From: Flammulina velutipes
Lineage: Eukaryota > Basidiomycota > Agaricomycetes > Agaricales > Physalacriaceae
Assembly: GCA_011800155.1 (NCBI GenBank)
Contig: CM022374.1
Coordinates: 558,001 to 622,000 of the forward strand
Length of the DNA: 64,000 nt
Direction of reading: 5' to 3'
The number at the start of each line of letters is the position of its first letter. Within the stretch, counting starts at the first letter, position 1. Both the position numbers and the translations under genes were made by a program. Of this stretch, positions 1 through 12,254 are shown one piece after another. The notes under the pieces were generated by a model. That model was given only the letters and a program-made list of their open reading frames with translations. It did no database searches and was not told where the DNA came from.

Positions 1-1
1 C

Positions 2-391
2 ATTCAACGTGTCACTAACGAGTGGAACCGTCAGGAGAGGTCGAAGAAGAAGGAGACGGAAGTGAAGAAGATGAAGGAGGAGGTGGAGTCTTCGGAGGAT
101 GAGGAGAAGAACGAGGCGCTCATGGCACAGATGGCCATGGCACTCGCGGGGATGATGCGTCAGTGCAAGAAGAGGACGAAGTCGAAGATCACTTGCTTCA
201 AGTGTGGTGGTCGCGGACACGTCAAGAACATGTGTCCAACCCGTAGCGACGACGAAGAAGATGCACATGTAGTCATCGGGCCTGAGAGCTCAATGCTCGC
301 TGCTGCCGCAAAGTTACTCAGTGTACATTCTGCCATTGGAGACAGTGAAGAGGACGATTCCGACGACGGACATCCAAATGTTGCAGTCTGA
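2..391 (+). CDS. Gag-like CCHC zinc-knuckle protein, 3' end only
   Basis: The reading frame is open from the left edge to a TGA at 389-391, so the start lies outside the window. The product is charged (Lys/Glu-rich) and then carries one CCHC knuckle, C-F-K-C-G-G-R-G-H-V-K-N-M-C, with exact C-x2-C-x4-H-x4-C spacing, followed by an acidic tail. This is the layout of the C-terminal part of a copia-type Gag, which binds RNA through the knuckle. No protease, integrase or reverse transcriptase follows; the sequence after the stop is a GAC/GAT microsatellite. It may be a retroelement remnant or a captured gag gene, and the left flank would decide. Confidence 0.6.
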   Translation: MQRVTNEWNRQERSKKKETEVKKMKEEVESSEDEEKNEALMAQMAMALAGMMRQCKKRTKSKITCFKCGGRGHVKNMCPTRSDDEEDAHVVIGPESSMLAAAAKLLSVHSAIGDSEEDDSDDGHPNVAV

Positions 392-419
392 TTCTAGGTT
401 TTATTTTATTTTTCTTTGA

Positions 420-452
420 TGACAACGACGACGACGACGATGATGATGACGA
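420..452. repeat. GAC/GAT trinucleotide microsatellite
   Basis: A run of imperfect GAC and then GAT triplets lies just after the gag-like stop codon. It is a simple repeat with no coding interpretation. Confidence 0.8.
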
Positions 453-562
453 GGGGATGCCATTTTCTTTTCTACTTACGCTACTTTTTACGATTCCTTG
501 ACTCGAGGGGATGTGTTGGATTTTGACGTACATGCGAGTCGGTGGAATCGGACCGGCCTCAT

Positions 563-973
563 TTACTTACATGCTTTCTGCACGTTTCTTTCCTTACCGT
601 TTGCCTCGACGTACGTACAGTCTGCTGGTACAAACGGATTATTCTTTTGCTTTGCTTTTTGTCTGCTGCCGCCGCTATCTTTTCCACGTCCGCGACTATC
701 GACATCTAACAGCCTCTGCGCCCGCGCAAGAGAAACAGGAGTTAGTACTTGCTCGACTGCCTCAGCTTTTAGCGCCGCTTCCTGGGCCACGAACCACACT
801 GGAGCGATGACGGGCGCAGGATGACGAGCTTTTACCGTAACGTTAACGTCGACGGGTGATTTTGAGGATGGCTCCTGTTGGTGAATATTCTGAACCTTGG
901 GTCCGCGCTGAGTGGCCTTGCAGCGAACAAAAGTCGGAAGAGACGCTTGGTTGGAGCTGGTGGAAGAAAACAT
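563..973 (-). CDS. Orphan protein, copy 1 (C-terminally altered)
   Basis: The start ATG is at 973-971. The first about 80 residues (starting M-F-S-S-T-S-S-N-Q-A-S-L-P-T-F) closely match the protein at 25597-26049, including S-L-A-R-A-Q-R. After that point the two proteins have nothing in common, so this copy has lost the original C-terminus and reads into unrelated sequence. About 100 bp of promoter with the same TATA box is shared with the other copy. The family is not recognised; there is no signal peptide or membrane segment. Its divergence from an intact paralogue suggests a truncated, possibly non-functional gene. Confidence 0.45.
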   Translation of the reverse strand: MFSSTSSNQASLPTFVRCKATQRGPKVQNIHQQEPSSKSPVDVNVTVKARHPAPVIAPVWFVAQEAALKAEAVEQVLTPVSLARAQRLLDVDSRGRGKDSGGSRQKAKQKNNPFVPADCTYVEANGKERNVQKACK

Positions 974-1047
974 TTTTAGTAGTGTGTGAGGGTGTAGGGG
1001 TACTATCTGTATGATGGTGGGAAGGAAAAGAGAAACGGGGAGAGCTG

Positions 1048-1055
1048 TTTATAAA
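1048..1055 (-). promoter_or_regulatory. TATA box of orphan gene copy 1
   Basis: TTTATAAA lies about 75 bp upstream of the ATG at 973. The same box in the same context occurs upstream of the second copy at 25514-25521, and the sequence between box and ATG is closely conserved between the two loci. Confidence 0.55.
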
Positions 1056-1264
1056 CAGAATATCTCGATCGACACCGCCACACTGGATTTGGCTCCGTGG
1101 AGTTGGTCTAAAGATAGACGTCGAATGGCTGTTGATTGTCTTATAAATTTGTGCACAAGTTTGATTGCGCATTAGATCGATTGCATACCAAAATGCTTTG
1201 ATTCAAAGCCTATACATCGCAACGTAGAACACCAAGAGTGATGGCCAATAATGTCTCGCAGAGT

Positions 1265-2984
1265 TCACATATACAGAAGTGCTGTCCTGTCAGACAGCGC
1301 TACAAGAAATAAGCACAATATCAGAGAAGGAAAAGGCCGTCGACTAACGTATATCATTGATGTTAACCTCGAGACCTTCTGCCTTGAATCCCAGTAGCGC
1401 CTTGATTGCCACAGACTTTCCAATCCTCCAGCTTACTGCACACATATCCTGACCGAGCCACGGGTTCGACCGATCCTTTCCTTGCTTAGAATAGATCTCG
1501 AGCATCTCCAAACTGCGCGCCGCCCACCGACACCTCACGACGGAAACGATATCCCACTTTTCGCATAAACGCAGCAAATTGCACCCGATCTCCACGACGA
1601 GTGTCCGCAGCCGAGGCAGCCGTGTCTCTAGAGATGCGGAAAGACTCGTCCATGCAGGCTGATGCAGCCATTGCCGGAGACGAACAGTGAAGTGAATGAC
1701 ATCCGGGAGAAGTTGTAACACCTGGTCCCAATCCCCTGTGCCAGTTTCTGGGACGATCTGAATGTGCGTGATATGGTATTGAGATCGAGAAAGGAATGGG
1801 AGGATTTCGCCAGGATAGCTTTCCTCGAGGGAGAGATGTGTGAGGGCTGGGTAGTCGGTTAGGAAGAGGAGATATCTAGGGTTCATGATCATGAGAGATG
1901 TAATGCCCGAGTGCACTAGTAGTGGTGTGGCTGGGTCCTCTGACTCATCGACGTCAAGGTCGTCGGCAAAGAGTGCACGCAAGTTTGTGCAAACGAGCAG
2001 CAGGGGGAGCACTACAGCATCTATGTGCCTCCCGAATGCGACTGTAAGCTTCGATAAGTTCGACCAGGGATAGGAAAGAGACGAGATCTCGAAAATGATG
2101 TCACTGTCGTAAAGACCCTCCGCCAAAGATATGGACAATTCCTCAAGCTGAGGGCAGTCAGCAAAGGGCAACATGGCGGCTGAGACGTCCATGACTTCTT
2201 CGGGGTCGAGCAAATCGTCATCATCGGGATCATGAGTCGCCACGAGCGATACGGAAAGACTTTTCAGGATGGGTAGATTTCCAAGTTGGCCGAGGCTGGC
2301 GAAGGCGTCCCGTGATCCACTAACATGGAGGGTCTTCCAGCGCGATGTGTGCTTCACGAGGGCCTGATTATAAGAAGGTGAGCCAGCGCTATCGCCGTTG
2401 CCGAGGTTAAGGATTGGGTATAACGGCGTTTTTTTGGATAAATGCAGAGCATCCTCGAGGAAATGTATCTGTGAGCCGGCGTTGAACGATGCCCAGTACG
2501 AAGGTGTATCCCTGAGGATGTTCCTCCATCGTCGACACACAGCTGAGAGAACCCATGGGATAGGTGTTTGGGGACCCAATAGAGTGTAACTTGGTCTAGC
2601 TTCGCAGGTGTCCCAATCAAGGCAGTGAAAAAATATTTCGAGCATGATTTCGGGTGGACAAGCATGGGCGTGCGATATGAGGAGGCGCTTATGCCCAGCT
2701 AGGAATGACTCCACGGCCTGGCGTTCCTTGGAAAGTACGTGGGTGACGCGAGCGACGTACGCATCGTAGTCCGTCAGCTCATCCTCCACCTTGAGTATGA
2801 ATGCTTTTAGTTCAGCTTGGGTGGTGGTGAGGTTTTGGTCTATTGGATTCATGAGAAAATACGGGGATGGCTTGTCAAGTAAGCGAGGGGATTTTTTTGC
2901 AGGTAGGGCACAGTGGGAACAAGTCGCGTCTTTGATGAGGTTGGTATGCTGAAATGAATACTAGGTGAAAAGCATACCATCCAT
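1265..2984 (-). CDS. F-box/LRR-type protein 1
   Basis: Proposed exons are 2984-2978, 2929-1349 and 1299-1265 (540 residues). The F-box is near residues 90-145 (P-P-E-I-M-L-E-I-F-F-H-C-L, then W-V-L-S-A-V-C-R-R-W-R-N-I). Leu-rich, irregular repeats follow, the usual layout of basidiomycete F-box proteins that select substrates for SCF ubiquitin ligases. A 7-nt first exon adds an N-terminus with T-C-S-H-C-A-L-P-A, and a 35-nt last exon ends D-R-T-A-L-L-Y-M. Both termini are conserved in the two related genes at 21136-22880 and 23090-24979, which supports the splicing. The simple reading from ATG 2852 to TAG 1344 would miss both. The ligase role is inferred from the domain; the substrate is unknown. 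Confidence 0.85.
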
Positions 2985-3403
2985 GGTGGGCGAGTGATGG
3001 CAAGAGGCAAGACTGGACCACCGACATGGTTAGGTTAGATCGTCCAACGTTTGTCAAAAACACTTTTAAGATTCAAATATTCAAACCTCAATAACGTTCA
3101 CAGTTCAAGTATAAGGATAAGCTTGGGCGAATTTCATATTCCACCCTGAACCCTAACCTAAAGACTTAACCAATTGGCCGTAATCTTATGCCCATGCATG
3201 TTGGGGATGTCGACGTCGCCGATACTTCTGAATTCGTGCAGTATCATTATTCTTTCCCCGTTTTTAAGCGCAACCACCATTCCCTGACGCGTTCACGGGC
3301 GTCCATCCTATGTGGCGTATTCCGGCAATTGCCGATTAGTCAGCAACTTACGCGTCGCGTCTTGAAGAATGAGCGTCAGTCAACTCTACCTTTGTCCGCC
3401 ACG
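2985..3403. promoter_or_regulatory. Divergent intergenic region between F-box gene 1 and RPN7
   Basis: These 419 bp separate the ATG codons of two divergent genes and must hold both promoters. An in-frame upstream extension of RPN7 to 3188 exists, but the family starts at the ATG at 3404. I see no clear TATA box or other recognisable site. Confidence 0.4.
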
Positions 3404-4674
3404 ATGAGTGAAGAAGTCGTACTTCCGATTCCCAATCTTGCTGTGCCGCAACATATCTTCATTCTATCGTCTCCTTCGCTATCCCATCTTCACGAACAGT
3501 CCAAGAAGGAGCTGATAACATGCATAACGGACGATGAAATGGCGCCGTACTACTCGTCGATAACATCCTTCATACCATCGGATGCGGCCCTACTGGAAAA
3601 GCTCCAGGCATCCAACAAGAAGACACTGGAAGAGCTGGACGAAAAGCTAAAGGCGGCGCAGGAGTTGGAGGGTGAAACGGAGATTGGCGACCTGCTAAGG
3701 GAACGGGCGAATTTCTTTACGAAAATCGGCGAAAAGGAAAAAGCCATCGAGGCGCAGAAGCTGGCGTTGGAGAAGACGCCTGGTCTTGGAAGTCGGATTG
3801 ATATTACGCTGACGCTTGTGCGGATTGGGTTGTTCTGGCTTGACCATGAACTGATTACTTGGGGGCTGGATAAGGCTGAAGTGTACGTCGCTGTTGCTGT
3901 ACGTGTAACTGATGTTAATGATGTTGCAGGTTGATTGAAGAGGGCGGTGACTGGGACAGGCGCAATCGCCTCAAGGTCTACAGAGGCCTGCACCTGCTCT
4001 CCATCCGCCAGTTCGCGCGCGCATCTGGTTTACTCTTGGACGCCATATCCACCTTTACCGCCACAGAACTCCTCTCGTACAACGACTTTATCGCACTCAG
4101 CGTCATTTCCTCAGCACTCACCCTTTCCCGCGTCGACCTCAAGAAGAAGCTCATTTCATCACCCGAAGTCATTTCTGTCCTCCCAGAATTGCCAACCCTC
4201 GGCGAACTCGTAACGTCCCTATACGAATGCCATTACGACAAGTTCTTCCAAGCATTGGCCACGCTCGAGCAGACCCACCTCATCCCTTCGCGTTTCCTCA
4301 ACGCGCATGCTCGCTACTACGTCCGCGAGATGCGGATTCTGGCGTACAAGCAACTTCTACAAAGCTACAAGAGCTTGACCCTAGACAGCATGGGCCTGGC
4401 GTTTGGCGTTCGCCCCGATTTCGTGGACAACGAGCTGGCGAGGTTCATCTCGTCCGGGAGGTTAAACGCGTCGATAGATCGTGTCAACAGGATTGTGGAG
4501 ACTTCCAGAGGTGCGTTAATCATTCTCTCCTTTTGAAAACACGCCTCCTGACCTTTTACTGTAGATTCGGATAACCCGACGTTAGGGCTGAAGGCTGCAG
4601 CGGCAGACGTAGTGATCAAGCAAGGTGATCTCGTCTTGGCGCAAGCTGGTCGTTTGAGTAGGGTACTCGGGTAG
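3404..4674 (+). CDS. RPN7: 26S proteasome regulatory subunit Rpn7 (PSMD6)
   Basis: Rpn7 is a PCI-domain subunit of the proteasome lid, needed for lid assembly and degradation of ubiquitinated proteins. Exons are 3404-3882, 3930-4510 and 4565-4674, giving 389 residues, the same as human PSMD6. The N-terminal helical Rpn7 domain is followed by the PCI domain. Recognisable blocks are L-E-K-T-P-G-L-G-S-R-I-D, E-G-G-D-W-D-R-R-N-R-L-K and the C-terminal A-D-V-V-I-K-Q-G-D. The ATG at 3404 fits the family; the frame is open further upstream to 3188 but that part is not conserved. The two introns (47 and 54 nt) have GT-AG ends. No defect is seen. Confidence 0.95.
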
Positions 4675-6846
4675 ACGATGTGGCTGTCGGACGAATGCAA
4701 ACTGATTGTGCAAAATCTGAATTAGTGGTGGTCAAACCGACTCGCCTTGCTGTGTTCGGGCTAGCGGCCGCACAACCACATAAAGGCCTCGATAATGAAT
4801 GGTGAATGCCATCATGTGGCGGTCGAGCGGGAATGCTAGTTCAGAACGGCCGTTTGGCTCTTCCATTAGGATTCTGGAGAGTAATGTCCTGCAGACGGGA
4901 GTTGGCCAAAGCCATGTCATGGGACGATATCATTGATCTCTCACAGAGATAAGTCTTAGTCTAGGTGAGTCCTCTAGCTTGAAGTCATGACAACTCGTTC
5001 TCCTTGCGGCTGAGCTCCAATAGATAACGCGACTGACGGGCCCATCTAACATCTAGGAATTTACTGCAATCCCGTCCATTCCCAACATTCCGCTGTGCAC
5101 GTACGACCCAATTCAACAAGTGAACACGATCTCTAATTCCAGGCGTAACTGTGGGCTCTTGTTTTGTCGCCGCTCGTTCCGGGAATCAAGGATTATGGTC
5201 GGCCGCTCAACAGAAAAAAAGAACCTGCGTAGCCATAACGAAAAGCCGGAGTGCGAGATTCGAATGTTGGAGGAATTCCGAGGGTCCCGTGGGTTGAACT
5301 TGGCTTGTCGGTGCGACGTCGGACGGTTGCCATGCATCAGATTTAGACGAATCACTTGGTTTACAGTTGGGGATCAGGATGGGAGGCGTGCGTAGAATTG
5401 GGGACTGGGGTACGGTGTAGCGGGAGGGATAGCCTCTGGTTATGTAACGTAATGACAATAGTAGAGAGTTAAGGGAAGGGCGCTCAGCGCGCAGGGTAAG
5501 TGCTCTCTAGCCTAAATCATCCCAGAGCGGAATGCGCACGCCACAGCCTGAGTGCGGCAACTTCCCGAGTCCCGACTATACGATAGCCAAATAGGGAATA
5601 AACAATCCAGATAAGTAGGGGTGTTTCAATGATGACTGGCAGAAGAACGATATGTACATATGCACCGGGGGAGAAAGGACGTCGATGCAGCTTGGAGGGA
5701 GGACCCTGTTAATCAGGGTTTGTTAGGAACTTGGAGGAGGGAATGTTATCCGAGTTATCAAGGGACGTGTTTGTATACATACATCCTATGTATGAAGGTG
5801 AGAGCTTCGACGTCGGACAGGCGTTCGGGGCCGGGGATCTAGAGTGTGTATGTCTATTCATACTACAGAGTATTTTAAGCCCGGGTAGATGCTATGTACC
5901 AGCCGAGTCCCGACGTTCAGCCCACCCCGAGTGAGAGTGGTCACATCAGCCCAATGAAGGCAAACATGTAAGAGCCCGACTCCGGATTGAGCGCCACGCC
6001 ACGCATGTGGTGATTGGAATTTGGTGGTGCCCACCCCTCCTGGCAACGCGACTTGCACAGCCCGTAGCTGAGATCGGCGTTTGCCTACATGGGGGATGTG
6101 ATCACGAAGTCAGTTGACTGGTGGCTCGTGAACCGAGCTGGGGAGACGTTTACTTGGTTCGACTTTGACTTGAACTTAAAGCTTCAAGTCAAATGCTTCT
6201 CGATCGCCGCTGAATATTACAGTAACTTAGGATTTTATCGCTGTACATGCATGTATTCCAGTTGTGGCATGCAGCCCAATAAGCTAACCAGGGATGTCGA
6301 TGAGCATCAGAGATCAAATCATCTGCGAGGTTAGTATGTATGTAAGTTGGGTCGTTTATCAATGCGCTAAACCTCTAGGACTTAGCGAGGGCGGAGATAG
6401 GGCACGGGATCGCATCCGTGGAGGCTGCAAGAACAAATTGTCAATGTTTGGGAGAGGAGGTAGAGATGAGATGCGCCACGGTGCCTTGGGCAAGATCCCA
6501 CAGCGAAATGTCCCTTCTCGCCTGCCTCTGTATCAGTATTGCGTCCGAAGTGCTTGCAAGTCCAAGTCCGCCGAAAACGATGAGGAAGACTTGAACTTGA
6601 ATCAATTTGGACATTCACCAACTTGAAACAGAACTTCGACTTATCGTGCTCACGAACACCGAAGCCCTGATACGATTGCGACCACCGAAAAAACACCAAT
6701 GATGAACAAACGTTTCCGTTCATATTCGTGAAAAAGGTCTACAATAGCAATTCTAGTAAATAGTAGGACGGTATGTATGTATGTATGTATGTAGTGATAT
6801 GCAAATGATACTTCGTACAACAAGTTGTTGATACAACGGACTCCGA
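4675..6846. other. Intergenic, no gene supported
   Basis: About 2.2 kb lies between the ends of RPN7 and ARB1, which converge here. Only short overlapping open frames on both strands are present. None has a recognisable domain, splice structure or conserved motif. A GTAT microsatellite is at 6771-6793. Confidence 0.6.
6771..6793. repeat. (GTAT)n microsatellite
   Basis: Nearly six perfect GTAT units lie just downstream of the ARB1 stop codon. Confidence 0.9.
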
Positions 6847-9179
6847 TTATGTCCTGCCCTTGGTGGCGCTCTTGGAGAACAACTTGGCCTTTTCGATGGC
6901 TGCGTTACCTACACATCTAATCAGCACGGAACGCGTATAAGGGAGTTCCAAAGGCGTACTCTGTTTCACGAGATTCTTCTTATAATCCACAATACTAATA
7001 TCCTCCTTCGACAAGTTCCGGATCGTCTTGTCAGCCACTTCCCACAGCTCTTCGGCGACCTGCGATATCAATCCTACATATCATATCACGTTTGAGCAAG
7101 GAGACACAGCTGGGACACAAAAAGACGCACGGAAATCGTGAGATACGATGACAACACCGCCTTCGAACACCTTGATGGCTGCTGCTAACGCATCGATACT
7201 CTCCATATCTAAATGGTTAGTGGGCTCGTCCAAAAGAAGGATGTGCGGGTGTTCCATGGCCAGTTGCGCGAACACCACACTGTGGGAGGGGAGGGGGAAG
7301 GGTAAGCTCCGGGAATGGGGGAGCAAGTTAAGTTGCGGACGTACCGATTCCTAAGACCGTCTGAGAGCTGCCTAATGGGAGAGGTTTGGTGACTGCCGGA
7401 GAGACCGAATCGTCCCAGCTGAGCGCGCCATGCCTATTCGATTGGTTAGGTTCACCCTCAACAGGACGCAGCCAGAAAGACGAACCATGATATCCTTTTC
7501 AGGGAACTTTTCGTGGAATAGCTGCTGGAAGTACTCGATGGGGCAGAGGTCGTAGGGAAGTTGATCGGCACTGTGCTGGGAGTATTTCGCCAATTTGAGT
7601 GCAGAGTGCTTGGAGATGTTGCCCTGCACGGGCTGGAGGACTCCAGTGATAAGGTGTAGGAGAGTAGACTTGCCAGCACCATTGGCGCCGAGGATAGCGA
7701 CACGGGAGTCCATACTATAGCAAATGATTGAGAAACGAGCGCAGATGGATGGAAGACGGGATACTCACTCGATACCAAAGGACAAATGCTCGTAGAGGAA
7801 TTCTTCCTTCTTTCCAGAGTATGAAAAGGCAACATCGTCGAATGCGATGATGGGAGGTGGTAGCTTGCGGACGTCCTCGAAGATGAAGGAGAGAGGCTTT
7901 CCCTGCTCGATCTTTTCGATAAGGCCTGCAGCCTCCATCTTGTCGAGGATTTTTTGCTTTGACTTTGCCTGACGGACCAAGTTTGCGTATGTACCAGCGG
8001 AGGCGATGAACCTGAAATCAGGTTAGAGCGCGGAACCATATGTATGTGCTACTTGCTTTTTGATGTGAGCAATTTCGTCCTGCTGTTTAGCATACGCCTT
8101 CATCTGGTTGACCTCGTTCTCGGTCTTTGTGCGGACGTAGGTGGTATAGTTACCGGTGTAGTAGACCATCTTCTTTTTTACAGTGAGATCCATGATGTTT
8201 GTGCAGACGGAGTCCATGAAATCCTGGGAGTGGGAGGTGATGACGAGGATGTGGTTGTAGGTGGAGAGGTATGCTTCGAGCCAGACGACGGCGCCGAGAT
8301 CGAGATGATTGGTGGGCTCGTCGAGGAGGAGGAGATGGGGCTTGATGAAGAGCGCGCGGGCGAGGGCGACGCGCATGCGCCAACCACCGGACATATCTTT
8401 TGTGGGCTTTTTCATCATGGTGGTGGTGAACCCGAGACCGTGGAGGATGCTGCCTGCCTTTGCCTCGAACGTGTTTGGGTCCATCTCCTCGAGCTCTTCG
8501 TACGCAGCGTCGAGAGCGAGCTCGTCAACGTCGTCTGCAATTGAGAGCTCCTCGATGTACTTTTCGAGACGGGCGACCTTTTCTCTTGCGGAGGCGACGA
8601 TGAACTCGACGGCGTTGACATCGGATGGCTCTGCCTCACCGCGGACGAGGTAGATGTCGATATGGGGCGGGATCTCAATGTCACGCGCTCCGATGGATTG
8701 CAGGAAAGTAGACTGGAAAGAGCGGAGATGAGATCAGCTTTTTATCGGACGAAAGAAAGGGCGCACCTTTCCCGATCCGTTCTGTCCGAGCAGCCCGTAT
8801 CGCTGGCCGTAGTTCAGCGCGATCTCGGCGCCTTCGATGAGGAGACGGCCGTGGAAGGAGAGAGTGTACGAGTCGATTTTGATATCGCGGCCTTTGACGT
8901 CGGATACGAGCACTCCAGAGGCGCTCCTGGATGACTGTTAGACGCATACATGGTTGTGCGATGGGGTCCATACCTGTCTGTGGCAACACTCAGCTTGGCC
9001 ATCGACGTCGAGACATCTTCCTGGCTGCCTGCAGCGCTGAGGCTCGTCAGCGGAGTATTCAGCGCGCTGCCATTTACTGAGCCAGAGGGCGTCGACGTCG
9101 ACGTCGACGCAGTCCCGCCAGCGGATTTCTTTGCAGCCTTTTCAGCGAGACGTTTTTGTTTTGATGCAGAGGGAGCCAT
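6847..9179 (-). CDS. ARB1: ABCF ATPase Arb1 (ABCF2-type)
   Basis: Arb1 is a soluble twin-ABC ATPase that shuttles between nucleus and cytoplasm and acts in ribosome biogenesis. Nine exons are proposed: 9179-8974, 8926-8767, 8712-8057, 8011-7769, 7714-7486, 7433-7345, 7279-7131, 7073-6960 and 6908-6847 (635 residues). Walker A motifs are G-Q-N-G-S-G-K-S-T (about residue 115) and G-A-N-G-A-G-K-S-T (about 431). Signatures are M-S-G-G-W and L-S-D-G-L, and both Walker B motifs read [11 protein letters not shown]. No membrane segment is present, as expected. The third intron (8056-8012) must use a GC donor to keep the conserved H-I-K-K-F-I-A-S-A-G block in frame. All other introns are GT-AG. Confidence 0.95.
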
Positions 9180-12100
9180 GGTCGTCGTCGTCGTCTAATC
9201 GATGCGTCCGCATTTGAAAACTTTCAATGGCGATGACGAGCGCTTAGTCATCCGCGTGATTCCAACGTCGGTCCCGCCGCCACCAACCGCACGTTCTTCT
9301 CCTCATACTTACCACGTAGTAGATAACAAAATCGCTGCTGTTCAACTGCGCTGGGGATGTCCGCCGGTCTTTGGATGTAACCGTGTATGGTCATGCGGCC
9401 TCTCCTCCGTCCATCCATCCCCACACAGCCTGCGTTGGTATGTACACAACGATCAGTACACTCGTTGACACCCACCCACAATAATAATAATAATACCGCC
9501 AATCCCATCTCCACCTGCTCCTCGAGGAACGCGGCTGAAGAGTCAGCACTTCTCTTCTTCCATGCGCACACCGGCCTTTCATGGTTTGCTCTTCTCCATC
9601 TCCGTTTCTCACAAAATAAAGTTTGGCTGTGTGTCAATGTCATATGTCATTCCGAACGGCGTCTGCATAACGTATGTCTGTCTCTTTTTTAATCACTTTG
9701 TGGCCTTGGCGATAGATTGTTACTTTTTCGGTATGTACAAGGACCACCGTCACGGTATTCTGATACTCGGAGTTTACTCCTTCGCTTCGCCCAAGCTAAT
9801 CCATGCCTTCTGATCATGTATCGACGTCGTCAATGACCTCCGCTAGTCGATTATTATTGAAACTCCATCCTCAGGCTCAGGGTTTTAGGAGTTGCGACAA
9901 ACACTCTCCAGGTTTTGATAACCTCGCAATTCGTATTAGTATTTGATACCCCGGCGTCCGGTGGGGTAGAGAAGAGAAGAGAACCAGGTGAGGCATCCCG
10001 CTATCGACTATCGCTGCCCGACCGTATGTATACGTCATGAACCGGTCCAATTCACAAATGGCCTTCATGATCACAGCAGCAGAACAATAACATAACCATC
10101 AACGGCTGACTGGAATTGCGATATCTTAGTCTACAATCAGTACGTGTAATCATGCATGTTCACCACTCACTTGACTAGAGATCTAATTGCAGACCGACGG
10201 TGGGGCGGAGCATTTACATGTACAGTTGTCCCCGCCGATGCACAGGATTAGCTCGCTAATCTTTGGGTTGCAATTGCAATTGCCCAGCTATCATGATCAT
10301 CATATCTGTGGTAAGTACCGTGTTTTGAATCCTGATCACCATGGACCATCACGATGAATTAATGATGGCGGAGGGCGCGTCAGATGGCGGGAGGGAGGCA
10401 GGGCCAGTGGATGAGCACTATTTTCGGGTATCGTGTGGGGGGGGGGTATCGTGTGCTCTCCCCTGAGTAGCTTCGCGGGAGTTGGGAACCCTGCTATGGG
10501 TGCATGGATGCGCGGGAATTCGAAGGGGCCGCGTTCCGGGTAGTCCTCTGTTAGTGTTACTGTACCGAGGACTTTTGAGAGGTGAGGTGAGGTGAGGTGG
10601 GGTGAGATGCGCGCGGTCTGTTTTTACTCTACCTCTATAGAGTTTTGATATGTTACGACAGAATTGAGTTAGGATAGGATTGAGTGTACGTTAAAAGTGT
10701 GATAACGTTGGCTTGAATGGGTTGAATCAGGAGCTGAGCGTCCATCCTGGAGGGTCCCCAGGGACACCGTCCAGGTAGACTTTATAGTTCGCGAGCACTG
10801 TGGTGTGGCGGTGATGGCTTGATATGAGGCGTCTCGATGACAAGGCCTCCTAATAGTGACAATGATAGCACGCACGGTAACCAGAAGGAGAAGTGATTTC
10901 AACGAGGGCTTGTGTCTATCTATCCCATCCATCAGTTGTACCCTAACTCTCATTCACAAGCTGAAATAGGTAGGGCGATAGCATGCTCTCGAGAGAGAGA
11001 CTCCCTGAGCATTTCATTATGCATCCCTTCAACTTGTCCTCCCGTGCGATCGTCATTCAGGGAGGAGCGCGGTGTCCCTACATACTTACGACGGACGCAA
11101 AACCACTCAACGTCGGTACGGATGCAAAATGTGTGGCGTACAAACGCGTCGGGCTGTTCGCCGCCCCATGTGTTCAACTGGTATTGTTCCTAGGAGAGAG
11201 GTGTGGTGATGCGTACCAGTGGCAGTATTTGATTACCTGTTTGATAGCCATGTCATGGTCATGGGTGTTTTATTTGTGGGGACTCCGGTTCGATGGCGCA
11301 ACACCGACGTTACGTCGCGGAACATGTTGTATGTTTTTTCTTCTTATTCGCTGGGGGGTGCGCCGAAGATCCGAAGTGTGCCTAACGACGGATGGTGGAG
11401 AGAAAGGTGTTTGTGTTTGAGAGCGAGATAGATATGTGGTGGTGTACTCAAACGCGTTCTTGAGTTGTGGCGGGAAAGGGACGGGCGGCGAGAAAGTAGG
11501 GTTGGAAAAAGAGATCTGGCATGCGCCGGAAGAAGATCTAGAATACGCAAGAGAGAGGTCTGGGAGATCAGGGTTCAGGGTGGCGTTCTGGACTGATGGG
11601 GATGAAACGGGAGAAGAAATTTGGAGTGGGTTGGATAGAATAGAGGGAGAATAGAATGGATTGGGCGTGGGTGGTGAGGGATCTGAGGACGATTAAAGGC
11701 TAATTGCATGGGAAAGAGGAAAGGTGAGAGAGACGAGAGAAGAGTGGGACTCGGATGAAACAATTTTTGGACAGGATAAGATCGAGCTAGTCTGCATTTG
11801 GGCTGCATTTGGGAATTTGCAATGGTCAGTGTATGATTACGTGTGTGGAGCGGAGCCGACGGACGTGAAGAAGCAAGAGAAGGATGGCGGAGGGTAGAGA
11901 TCCTTGGGTTGGAAAAGCAGTGAATATTACAGAGAAATACTGCTGCGTCGAACGCAGGATTAGTGAACTCGCAGCGGGTAATGGAATGCGCAGGCGTCGA
12001 GGCGGTGACTTGTTGAAATGGCGGAATGGACGCGGGTGGGAATCGAACCAAGCCAGGTGATGGTGATGCGGCACGTGTGACAAGAAAATAAAGAAATATT

Positions 12101-12254
12101 TTACGGGGAGATCGCGATCTGAAAACATAAACGGGCTTGCCAACATAAAGCGAACATAAACCCGTTTCTTATCGGAGACTTATTTGAACCCTGCGACTGG
12201 TCCCCCCTCCTCCTCCTCCTGCATCTTGACCTGCTCTCCCTTGTTTTGCCAGTT
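9180..12254. other. Long divergent intergenic region, no gene supported
   Basis: About 3.1 kb lies between the start codons of ARB1 and the NRG1-like gene. It contains several short frames on both strands without recognisable domains, including one of 145 codons at 10983-11420. Simple-sequence patches include AAT repeats near 9480, a G tract near 10440 and GAGGT repeats near 10580. A long, gene-free upstream region is common for regulated transcription-factor genes, but I see no defined operator. Confidence 0.5.

Noticed and set aside
8044..8544. 166-codon plus-strand frame opposite ARB1
   Set aside because: Antisense shadow across the ARB1 third exon and its intron.
12030..12070. tRNA-like B box on the minus strand (GGTTCGATTCCCACC)
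   Set aside because: No A box, anticodon arm or acceptor stem can be paired around it.
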